The position numbers and the translations under genes were made by a program. A stretch of 64,000 nucleotides of DNA from the NCBI GenBank assembly GCA_964019165.1, contig OZ025279.1:5932341-5996340 (forward strand), in the 5' to 3' direction. Below the pieces are notes generated by a model. That model ran no database searches and was not told the DNA's origin. It saw only the letters and a program-made list of their open reading frames with translations. Positions 25,701 through 34,000 of the stretch are shown piece by piece (within the stretch, counting starts at the first letter, position 1; each line of letters opens with the position of its first letter). This DNA comes from Mastigias papua. Its lineage: Eukaryota > Cnidaria > Scyphozoa > Rhizostomeae > Mastigiidae.

Positions 25701-26754
25701 TTGAAACTTTGCAGAAATAGTATATGGTCAAGTTTGCATGGGATGAATTTCACAGCCACATAGCTATGTGAGCCATATATGTAAGGAAATGTTGCCACCA
25801 TAAATTCTATTTCTTGATCTTTGGGGTACCAAAGGCAAAGGCATTGCATTGTAAAGGAAGCTTGTGCTGCATAGCAATTGCATGTTATTGCTTTTTCAAT
25901 TAATTTGTTCATTTGAAATAGTTTACAACCAGCTTATTCCATACATCATGTTAAAGCAGGAGAATAGAAGCTAACATATTTGTCTCCTGGCTGCAGAGTT
26001 TGGCAAGGGTACACTCAAGATGTTTGTTCACAAATGATGCTGCACACCCTGAAATGGGCATGGCAAGATTTTAAAAGACGTGGCAAGGTGTGACTTTAGA
26101 GCTTAATTTGAATTCATAGCACAATTGTTCAAGCTATCATAAAGATAGTACTGAAGCATTTGTTTCACGATCTTATTTCTAAACGTAAAATACGAAAAAT
26201 AGCCAGACTTGTTTTACTATGCAAGCTAAGAAGTCAAATGCACACATACAGTGCACACTTGCCACCGAGTACACATTTGCAGACCTGCCATTTTGCTCGT
26301 ACAAACCGGAGATCTCGTAGAAAAAGCCTATACTCCGGAAATGCTTCATGCAAATGTAAGCCAAGGGCAAGGGGGTTTTCGAGTTTCCACGAGCCAATCT
26401 GGAACCGAGGGGGGTCACGCTTCAGATATGTGTCAGAAATCCTGAGTTTGTTGTGCGCCGGCTTATTTCAATAAGAAAGTATAAGTTATGTTTGGAATTA
26501 AGAGCGTAAAGAGTATACTGGCGTAAATTGTCTAAACATTTGGCGCAGATCTGTGGCGGAGCGTAGGTCGACGAGGAACAAGACTTAGACCAAGGATCTA
26601 AAACAATTTGACTACTTACTTCTTCCAAATTCTCTGCAGTTAAAACATCATTGTACTTGAAATCTGCATTCCTTTCAAATACGTCTTTCAAGTGTTCATC
26701 AAATTCCTCTTTTAACCGGTCAACAAGCTTGCTGCTATTTTTTTCTTCCACCAT
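5903..26754 (-). CDS. TTC4: TTC4, TPR co-chaperone of Hsp90/Hsp70 (terminal exon not found)
   Basis: Exons in gene order: 26620-26754, 24260-24374, 21909-22070, 17778-17855, 17278-17345, 15635-15691, 13729-13815, 8338-8531, 7851-7938, 5903-5985. Phases agree at every junction, giving 355 codons against 387 in human TTC4. The N-terminus carries KIPAFLDRPP. The TPR region follows: EDGNHQFKLKKYDKAISAY, TNRAVANYYLNNYRSSLRDA, CCLEMQRYDECTHWCDEGLQ. Next come a charged helix (EERDKRKRIIEKKK), the hallmark block LHWPVYFLYPEYSQSDFI, FIDHLEVMFD, and RTLKEVLSEER from the C-terminal domain. TTC4 and yeast Cns1 are cytosolic adaptors that bind Hsp90/Hsp70 tails through TPRs. The 15692-17277 intron looks U12-type. 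The start is the ATG at 26754, 90 bp from the MMACHC ATG. Confidence 0.93.
5986..7850 (-). other. TTC4 intron, no internal feature recognised
   Basis: Long intron between the FIDHLEVMFD exon and the RTLKEVLSEER exon. It includes a short GTGCGTGGGTGGGTGGG-like purine-rich stretch near 7402-7450. Nothing else supported. Confidence 0.5.
8940..9165 (-). mobile_element. tRNA-derived SINE, copy 2
   Basis: Read on the minus strand this has an A-box-like GACTGGTTAGAGCG near 9143-9157 and a B-box-like GATGGTTCGAAACTC near 9105-9120. The conserved body follows: an ATGGGTACCTGGTGAC block near 9040-9056, then aggaaactgacaaccctgcctcac. The same order and body occur at 27243-27500 and, partly, at 60383-60480. 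It lies in the TTC4 intron in the same orientation as the gene. Confidence 0.75.
9226..12720 (+). mobile_element. Near-full-length non-LTR retrotransposon, frameshifted (LINE-B)
   Basis: A decayed LINE antisense to TTC4. The APE endonuclease starts near 9732 (FGCWNVRRMLN) with ALQETRLADSGNLRES and FFWKGKKDDKADEHGV. RT blocks follow in order: LEELEKAIDRLQSGKAAGKD (11027-11090), ESQCGFRSNKSTID (11351-11393), motif A FIDLTK near 11455, GIKHGCVLSPTLFGIF near 11629-11676, motif C NADDAA near 11805. Then come DNLSLDTYISKRIGKA, WLGYTYRMDD and a C-terminal Cys-rich piece (CEACN then SRIVPYSH) near 12656-12711. These belong to active non-LTR elements, but several frameshifts and stops make this copy dead. 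The upstream part, 9226-9730, is probably its 5' UTR; I see no gene there. Confidence 0.85.
12790..13140 (+). mobile_element. LINE fragment, RT C-terminus (LINE-C)
   Basis: Frames give KLLGVIFDHHLLWKEHV near 12827-12878, then LKLQTCLHTVENATSSFVLS, AKEKDIASLGWLP near 13059-13098. This is the post-palm block of a non-LTR RT, in a different frame on each side of about 12955. It is a short dead fragment on the plus strand, antisense to TTC4. A CAT repeat follows directly. Confidence 0.65.
13219..13275 (+). repeat. (CAT)19 microsatellite
   Basis: 57 bp of uninterrupted CAT units. It gives a spurious polyhistidine on the plus strand and polyaspartate on the minus strand. Confidence 0.98.
14598..14872 (+). 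repeat. (AC)n microsatellite with variant flanks
   Basis: The pure AC run spans about 14727-14815. Flanks on both sides are variant units with GGACAC and AAATAC interruptions. It lies in a TTC4 intron. Confidence 0.97.
15798..16875 (+). mobile_element. LINE 3' part inside the U12 intron (LINE-D)
   Basis: The open frame at 15825-16304 begins in RT palm with INDLPFSLQNSQVTMCADD (motif C as ADD), then LNRDLNNLKQWLHGNTLSLN. The 16320-16715 part has LESRAARIVTNSSYDAP and ETATMLYKSLNGL. One stop at 16302 separates the two. The 3' UTR ends in GATGAAATGAATGAAATGAAAT near 16855-16877, a short repeated tail typical of CR1/L2-like elements, with a TA run at 16738-16774 inside. It is 5'-truncated and on the plus strand, antisense to TTC4. 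Confidence 0.8.
17040..17112 (-). repeat. Possible degraded retroelement end with hammerhead-like core
   Basis: The minus strand reads CTCTGATAAAGGCCC followed by AAAACTGTTCAGAC. This resembles a CTGATGA...GAAAC hammerhead arrangement with changes in both core boxes. Weak alone; listed because clearer examples occur at 55470-56113. Confidence 0.25.
18090..21090 (+). mobile_element. Non-LTR retrotransposon, RTE/BovB-like, interrupted (LINE-E)
   Basis: A near-complete but dead LINE antisense to TTC4. The 5' region is about 18090-18600. The endonuclease part has TLIQVYAPTTASREEELKE (18907-18963), GDLSAKVASEKY, LGQRNESGIRPVDF and RLYTWASPDGVTKNQTEY near 19192-19242; the TWxSPDG...NQ block is like that of RTE/BovB elements. 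RT: DWKRAIFIAQPEKGN, CSNYRTISLISHESK near 20140-20180. Motif A is split by a hAT insertion at 20369-20717. Then FILSPYLY near 20888 and CADDTALLATTP near 21015-21046. Stops and frameshifts throughout. Confidence 0.83.
20369..20717. mobile_element. Non-autonomous hAT element with 8-bp target duplication
   Basis: The left end CAGGGGTGGGCAAACT and the right end AGTTTGCCCATCTCTG are inverted repeats. Flanking octamers are CTCTAAGA (20361-20368) and CTCTAAGG (20718-20725), one mismatch. The 8-bp duplication and CAGGGGTGGGC end fit hAT (Charlie-like) transposons. It is 349 bp with no transposase. The interior near the right end is GGGCCGC-rich as in many hAT MITEs. Confidence 0.88.
21199..21245. 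repeat. AT-rich perfect-type hairpin (23-bp arms)
   Basis: Arms 21199-21221 and 21223-21245 pair with one mismatch around a single central base; the core is ATAGTG-T-CACTAT flanked by A8/T8 runs. It lies just past the end of LINE-E. It could be the centre of a short palindromic element. Confidence 0.7.
21560..21660 (+). repeat. Probable retroelement 3' tail, (TTGA)n-like
   Basis: The sequence gggcaaggcccgatatgaat is followed by aaagattttgattgacttgattgattgactgaatg, a short-repeat tail like those ending LINE/SINE copies. The body of the element was not recognised. Confidence 0.4.
22138..22345. repeat. Two adjacent tandem arrays: CTGCCA-type and TTGTG-type
   Basis: Positions 22138-22250 are repeats of (CCACTG / CTGCCA) and 22258-22345 are TTGTG/TGGTG pentamers. 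They give a spurious Ser-Gly or Ala-Val peptide on the minus strand. They start 67 bp upstream (gene sense) of the acceptor of the TTC4 TPR exon 21909-22070. Confidence 0.92.
23549..24239. mobile_element. Terminal-inverted-repeat element in TTC4 intron, TA target site
   Basis: The left end CCATATTTTGCCATG and the inverted right end CTATATTTTGCCATG match at 14 of 15 positions. TA flanks both ends (23547-23548 and 24240-24241). Subterminal sequences share gcataagacacacc / tataagatgcaccc. The ends resemble pogo/Tc1-mariner MITEs of the CCGTATTTT...TATAAG type. No transposase was recognised. The right end lies about 20 bp from the 5' splice site of TTC4 exon 2 (24260). Confidence 0.7.
24375..26619 (-). 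other. TTC4 intron 1, mostly unrecognised
   Basis: At 25310-25430 the sequence, read on the minus strand, gives AGCTAACTCTCTCGAAAGTG then GGACACCCTCGGGAC and repeated tccac blocks. This looks like one end of a cut-and-paste DNA transposon, but I could not find the other end. The GC-richer block 26245-26460 looks repeat-derived. No exon seen. Confidence 0.4.
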
Positions 26755-26844
26755 CTTTCACGTGCAGCTATTGCTCGCTCCTCCGTATCTTCCACTGCTA
26801 TAAATCTAAAACGATACCATCATTCAAACGAGGCTGAGAACACG
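26755..26844. promoter_or_regulatory. Shared TTC4/MMACHC bidirectional promoter interval
   Basis: Only 90 bp separate the two divergent start codons. It contains an E-box CACGTG at 26759-26764 and TATAAAT at 26799-26805, 40 bp before the MMACHC ATG. Transcription starts must lie in this gap or overlap the opposing 5' exons, so the two genes very probably share promoter elements. The individual motifs may be chance. Confidence 0.65.
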
Positions 26845-28247
26845 ATGGAAGGTGAAAGCAAAGAACTCGACGCTACCCAACTCGAGAGTATTTTAACAAG
26901 ATTTAACAAGCTGACGGACAGAATTGGTCTTGAAACTCACCCCTTCAAGGTGAGACGTTATTTGATTTGTTTCCGAGCTAGTATTTTTATCTATATTATC
27001 TCCAGACAAGTTGATACTACATAAGATTTTTGTTTTTGATGGGGATGTGTCACTTCGCTCCATGAGATACAATGGGAATATGGCAGCTGCATGCACAAAA
27101 TTGTTGTTTTTAAGGTTCACCCGCATATGGAGAAATATGTGTGGACACTCATTGCAACTGTGTAAGGTTTAGTCCCTGTCCTTTTCCTCAAAGTGATAAA
27201 AGTGTCCTTTTTGGAGACTTTTGACGATATTTATACAGTACTGGGTGAATGGCCAAGTGGTTAGAGCGCTTGACTGCTGTGGGAAACATCAATGGTTCGA
27301 GCCGAACCCTCGGATCAAAGTTGGAATGCTCGCTCACTGTCCACCCAGCAGTAAATGGGTACCTGGTGGTAACACTAGGGAAGCTAAAGGTGGCGAGGAA
27401 AGGAACTGGCCACCCTACCTCACTGTGCCATGAATGGGACCACCAGATGGGGACTATTGCATATTTGTTAAGCTTTCATTATATATTGTTTGTGTTTCAC
27501 TACTTCAGTATTTCTGAGAACATGGATTAATTTCAGTTTTAATTCTGATCTCTTTTGTTTGCCCATTTTTAAGCCTTGCACTCATCTTCAATCCATCAGG
27601 TTGGCTGGTACAATGATGCAGTGAAGTCAAGTTTCACTTTACCATGGAATGCAGATACACTTGCCTTTGTGATTTTGAGCATTCCAGAAATGTTTGAGAA
27701 GTGTCTCATTCCATTCATCAAAGATGATTCTTATGATTGTTCCAGTAGGCAAGATCCACTTGACCAGTGCATGAAAGAAGTTTTTCAAACTTTGAAAAGA
27801 GAGTTTAGTGAATTTAAAGTTGAAGGTATTCATGATTATGAGGTGCATCCAAATAGAAGGCCCAAGATTCTTATGCAGACAGCTGGTCATGTGTCTGGTG
27901 CAGCATACTATTATAGGCAAGAACATTTGAAAACCACTGATGTTGACAGAAAATTATATGGAGTATCCATTCACCCCAAATATGGGGGATGGTTTGGATT
28001 CAGAGGTATTTTGATCTTTGAGAATGCCCTGTGCCCTGGTTTGAAGTGGAAAGAGCCAGCAGATGTTTTAGTCACAGAGGAATTAATAACTGAAGTTCTG
28101 AAACGGTTTAATCATGATTGGAAAGACTGTAGTTATAGAGATATCATTAAAACTGAAGCCAGATATTCTGATAAGCAAAAGCTGTATTTCCAAACACCCC
28201 CTGCAGAAAGAAGAGAACTAATTTTGAATCTTATTAAATCAGTTTGA
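26845..28247 (+). CDS. MMACHC: MMACHC, cobalamin-processing (CblC) protein
   Basis: Two exons, 26845-26949 and 27600-28247, joined in phase 0, encode 250 residues. MMACHC binds intracellular cobalamin, removes the upper ligand (decyanation, or glutathione-dependent dealkylation) and passes it to the methylmalonyl-CoA mutase and methionine synthase routes. Exon 1 ends GLETHPFK and exon 2 begins VGWYNDAV, matching human GFEVYPFQVAWYN. Conserved blocks: DYEVHPNRRPKILMQTAGHV near residues 115-134, GAAYYY, the HPKYGGWF region, and a final YFQTPPAERREL block. The human protein is 282 residues; this one ends soon after the TPPAERR block and lacks the Pro/Ser-rich tail. The splice sites are AAG|GTGAGA and CATCAG|GTT. 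The intron carries a SINE. Confidence 0.95.
27243..27500 (+). mobile_element. tRNA-derived SINE, copy 1, in MMACHC intron
   Basis: The head has A-box TGGCCAAGTGGTTAGAGCG (27249-27267) and B-box GGTTCGAGCC (27294-27303). The body contains ccacccagcag then taaatgggtacctggtggta (27350-27369), and aggaaaggaactggccaccc. The head is tRNA-like but does not read as a functional tRNA. Related to copies at 8940-9165 and 60383-60480. Confidence 0.8.
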
Positions 28248-31086
28248 AATCCTGTGAGTCCATTGTTTGGCATTTCTTCAAAAGAAGATTTCCCAGAACT
28301 AGCTGTGCATGCTAAAATTTTTGCATCAATTTGCTGAAAATTACATTTCAAACTAGAATTGTTCTGTTTAGGTATCGTGTATAGTTTATATATATATATA
28401 TAAATATATATATTTATACATGTATGTATATATGTGTATATGTATATAAACATACAACTATCACTCACCAGGAGACTATGTAATCACCATAAGTGCTACA
28501 AATAGTACCTCCATTTCAAACTTTCCTGTCCATAAGAGTTATAGAGTGAGGCTGTGCTGTAAGCAACTTCTATGCACCACGCCCATCACCACACCTAATC
28601 TTTCATTCAACCATTCATATTTAGAACATACAAAGTTGCACTTATGCTAAGTATTGACATAAAATATGCATCAAGTTATACTAAAGGATTACTTGATTTT
28701 ACCATGCCAGAAGCTTACCAGATTAGTATACTCTGATCGGAAAAAGAGGGTTGAGTCCCTAAAAGACATTCCTATTCCCTTAAAACCCTCTCCTTATTTT
28801 ACCAATGGGAGCTGAGCCTTCCATGCCCCCCTCCAAAGTACCCCTGCCCACACAACCTCAGTGCACAACACCCTTGTTCATAAGCATCAAGTGATGTATA
28901 ATGATCTATCAAATTGCCTCTTCATAAATGGCTTCCAAAGGACTTTTGAGTTTGAAAGGAGTAGGGGTCATACATATATCACGTCATCTGGTAGGGGGAG
29001 GGGGATTATTGTCAATACTCATCGTTTTACAACGTATGCTTAGAGGGGGAGGGGATGGTTTCCTCATAGCAAGGATTCTAGAAATTTGTGCAAAGTCATG
29101 ATAGTCTCTAAGAATATACCAGATAGGTGGTAGAGATAGGGGTTGCCTTTAATGTTTGTTATTTCTGTTGTTATATGATAAGTGATTGGCGAAAGTGACG
29201 TACTATTGAATTAAAATTACTACAGGGTACCTGCCAAATCAGGGAAATCAGGGAAAGTCAAGGGAAATCAGTGAAATGCTTGTAGGCTTGGTTAAAATAT
29301 CAGGGGAAAATTAGGGAATTCGACTAATTCTGGAGACAATCAGGGAAATATCAGGGAACTTGCTTGTCTCTGCTTCTTTATAAAATCGATTTCCTAATTT
29401 GCTGAAAAACTAGCAAGAATAATTTCGGTAATTAATGAACTTATTAAATCATTCAGAAATAAATTCTAGTTGCCATTTTACGGACAATATTGACCAAGGC
29501 GCCATTAGTTTTAAGGATAGGCCAAAGTAATGACGGCTTCTTCAAAATGTGATTGTGTGGCCTCCACACGTCTTACTTGGGCACATCCCTGCCTTTATAC
29601 GCAATGCAAATAGTGGAAATTTTGACAATTATTTCTGCTGACTATAGTATATGGTAATAAAACCTTGTCTTCGTTGCTGTAGCTATGGCAACGCTCTATC
29701 GTTCCGATCTCAATGAGCTCTATGCTCTGTTTAGAATAAGAAACCTGACTAGAACTTTTTAAGATAAAAGAAGAATGCAATGGTGGTATTGTTCAATCAT
29801 AAGAAATATAACTAAGTCTTAAATCTTTGTAACAGATGGAAGTGTGTGTGTGTGCATCATTCAAAAGGAAACTTTTGCTGAACTATCGAAGGTCTAATTA
29901 TGTACTCATCCATATAGCTCTTAAGAACAGAGCTGCAGTCTATCTCCACAGTCGATGTTTTAGCTACAACAAAGGTACACAATTAACAAAGGTTTTTATC
30001 AGCAATTGGTTGACTGCTTTGAAACTTATAGAAAGCATCTTCTAAAGCTGAATAAATCTATTTTGCAAAACCATAACTATGTAGTGTCTCTTAAGGAAAG
30101 CTGATCAAATGCTAATATAATGCAAATGGTTGCCTGGGAACGAAGGGAAATGCCATGAATAAGTAGGTATAGAAAACCAGCAAAGTCTGAACCCTAGAAA
30201 ACGTTGTGGCAGTTGTATTGTGCAGTATGAACAGCGAAAGTAATCATAAAGTACACAAAAGTGTACTTGTTAAATGGAAAAATAACGTATTTTTATAACG
30301 AATATGATGGAATGGTAGCAGGTGAGGTATTACGGCAAATCTATTTTATGCCGTTATAGTGAGGATACCCTTTGAATCAAACAGATGCCATGGTCCTCAA
30401 TGCCGGCATACGAGTAAAGGGTTACCGCTTTTAACCACACGTTATCCTTAGATACAATGGTAGTTGTTCTGAAGGCTATGGTGACAGATTGCTTGCGGCT
30501 TTTATCTGCTCACAAATAAACAGGAAACAGCAGAAATGTAGATTGAATTGTTGTGAATTGCCATAAACAGTGCACATTGTCCTCAGGAATGCATGATGTG
30601 ATGTTGGGTTGTCTAGAGCGAACAAAAATGCGCGTAGGTTTGTTTTGTGATGTTGCAGTTGTATCGCGTGTAGCAACTGCAAGAGTTTATCTTATCAACC
30701 GTGCATGGCAGAAGGTGGACGATATTAAAGTAAGGAAATTTCCTGAGGAAGTTCTTTTTGTCCCATTACAATGGTATTATAAAAGGTTGTTTGCTAATGT
30801 GTTGATGTATGCAAGGTCAGCGAGGAAGCCTTGCTTAATGTGGGAAAAATCAGACATGCACTGATTGATGTAAGTTGGAAGCTGACGTAATGAACCGGGG
30901 CTTTGAGAGATCATAAACAATGAAATGAAGTTTCTTTCGACCTTTCCATTGAGTTGGAGATTTGCCTGCTGAATTATGTTAGCTCAGAAGAACGTATTGT
31001 TTTTGGGTGCTTAAACACAACATAAGCACTTCGGTAAAGGACGCCGTTCTCTTCCACATTGAATGTTTTAACTTTGCAAATACTAA
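28248..31086. other. Intergenic region between MMACHC and copine
   Basis: A TA-rich run lies at 28385-28450. At 29225-29350 short near-repeats of AATCAGGGAAA recur (six or more copies), a locally duplicated unit or the body of a small repeat. A plus-strand ORF at 30553-30864 (103 codons) has no recognised features. The copine promoter should be just before 31087; no motif stands out. Confidence 0.5.
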
Positions 31087-34000
31087 ATGGTGATGGATCA
31101 CATAGATGAGGACTCATCCGAAATTGCAGATAACGAAGCAGCCAAGCCAAGTTCTACGGTAATACATGTGTCAAGTTCGACAAATTCTGGAGAGGTAGAA
31201 AACATACCGAGAAATGGAAGCTTACGAAGAAGTCCACTTTGTCCCCCAAGCCCAACACCAAAGAGACCTCGTAGTCCTCGTGCTCGTGGTCGGAATTCAC
31301 CTGTCCTCCCGAAGAGGCTGTCCCCATACGGTAAAGTGGAGATTCTCGTAAGATGCGAGGAGCTACCTAAAATGGATACATTCAGTAGCAGTGATCCAAT
31401 ATGCGTGTTGTACATACGGAAATATGGTCAATGGATAGAATATGGAAGAACAGAGTGCATACCAAATTGTCATAAGCCTCAGGTAGGAAGTAGTTTTCTC
31501 TAGTATTGGGTAGCAGTGTTCCACTGTTGTTAGGAGGCATGACTGTACATGGAGGTGGATTTATGTTGAAACGCCAAAATAGGTTTCTGCGAAATATTAC
31601 CTTTTGGCTACATTCTAACGAAGCTACCAAGTAATATGCCATGTTTCCTCCATTTAACGAAGTATTTGTGACTTCCATCTAATAAACGCCTAGTGCAAAG
31701 ATTAAAAATGTTACAAATGTCCCTCTTAAATGCTCGTGTTCCAATAGACGTCCCCTCTGAAATCATCTTTAAAGAGGATTTATTGGCATATTATCAGATA
31801 TTAAGTCCATATACAATGAACCTCAGAAAAATTCGGATAGCGTTAAAGATCAGGTAATATATGCATCTTATCAGTAATTCATTTTACTAGATATGCGTTG
31901 ACGTTTTATGGTGATGATAGAGAAGAAATATATTTTTTAAAGGAAAGTCCTCTGCTGGTGCTACGCAATTGCTGTAAGAATATAGTTGATAGGAATATCA
32001 TTCAAGGCCCATGTTCTCTGAAATTTAAGAATAATTTAAGAATATTGCAAGGTACAAGCTTCATCAAGGCTTAGATGTTTTGCAGATTTGAGTTTGTTAG
32101 AAGACAAGACAAGTGTGATCTGGGAGTGTCCGTTGCACACCTTTTATTACAAGAATATAGTCTATACAAGTAGTAATGCTAACATATCGCTAGAAGTCAA
32201 AAATAATTTGAGAATATTGAGGCTCAGTGACAAGTTAGGTGTTCTTAAATAAAAAAGGTGTGTATTTTGTCACGAACAGATGACTCGTATACTGACTATC
32301 CAGATTCTATATTAAGCAAAGAAAATGATTTCTTTCGAACCTTCGTTGAGACAGAATAGTTTGTACATGTTAGTATTTCCTCGAGATAATTACTCTGATA
32401 TACAAAGGTATCTATTGGAAATTTGCCGAGAAATGCACTTTCCAGCAATCTGGTGAGCCAAGAGAATCAGAAATTCGCTCTACTCCGCCAGTTATGGTGG
32501 CGCTTATAGGAGACACTATCCCAACCCAGTCACACGGCCACAAGGATTACAAACTTAAGAGGCCTACTGAGGCATAGACTTACGCATACATTCCTGCTTT
32601 CCTTGACAGCATAGACTGAGAATAGCTATGAAGCTAACTGTTGTTTTAACATAGCAAATGAAACCTAAAAGTCGATCCTAGAAGACAGTGATGTGCCGTT
32701 GCAAGCGTCACCCCCCCCCCCCCCAGATGTCTATGAAAATTTGTAAAGAGTTGGCCAAGCAACAGGAAATCTAGCTTGAATTGGGGAGCATGACCAAATT
32801 CATTTATTCTGTCGAACGTAATTAGTCATAGTTAACTCAACTTGCTGTTACTAGCAACTGTCATCATTGTTTCCTGGTATTCTGTGGCATAAAGTCGGTC
32901 AAAAAGGAAATAGTTAGTCACTTTTTCCGGATGCCCCTCCTGAGCAAGACTATCTAGGCACATTGCTGCTTGAGGTGCTCTTGCTTGGTCCATCAGGTGT
33001 CCCAGGCTAGAATCACTACTGATGATTGGGTCCCTATGAGTATTTCCCTGTTTGTATGTAGCGTGGAAAATTAGTTAGACAAACATAAGACTCCGAGCAA
33101 ACAATTTATCTTTGGTGATGAACTCCAGGATTATGCCGCCACTCCATATTCACAATCAAAAACACTGCAAACTTGCATAGCCTTTGATAACAACGGCAAA
33201 CCGGATCATCTTCTGATTTACAATAATTTTGCAAAATCTTTCCAGACAGAAATTGGCCACAATTATTTCATAAATTATTGATTTTTTTATCTTTTTCAGT
33301 TTACAGAGACCTTAATACTCGAGGCAAATAACCAGGAACACCACAATTTGCGATTTTCTATATACGACACGGAGAATCTCACTTCAAAAGATTTACATAA
33401 ACACCAGTTGATTGGCTCCGTCGAAGTTGAACTTCTAAAGCTGCTTGATAATACCACCAATCGAAATAACAACAAAGAAAATATTGAAAAATATTACCAT
33501 TTACAATACCAAGACCAAGCAAAGCGTCGAGGCAAGATTTTTATAAATGCTGAACAGTTAGATCAGTCCTCCGCCAATACCAATGTCAAACTGTGCCTCA
33601 GCGCTGTTAAACTTTCCAGAAAAGGGCTGAATATATTTGGGAAGTGTGACGCATACTTTGAACTTGAGCGAAAACTCCAAAATGAGACATATCATCCAGT
33701 CTATAGATCCGAAGTCGTTTTCAGAAACAGCGAGCCAAGGCAAGTTTACTTAAAATTGTTTGCTACCCTTTTTCTCAGTTAGAAAGCAAGTCCTACATGT
33801 TAGAGCATTCTTTTTATGACTGTAATCAGATTATTCAGTTTCTTTAAATATAAATATAAATATAAATATAAATATATATATAAATATATATATTTATATA
33901 TATTGCAGGGCAGTATAAAAATCAATTTTTAGCTGCATACTTTATCCTGCTTAAAGAATTTCAAATGAAATGAAATGAAATATAAATGAAATGAAATAAA

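Noticed and set aside
27243..27320. tRNA gene with A and B boxes
   Set aside because: The boxes are the head of a SINE. The anticodon arm and the acceptor stem do not close, and related copies share the same downstream body.
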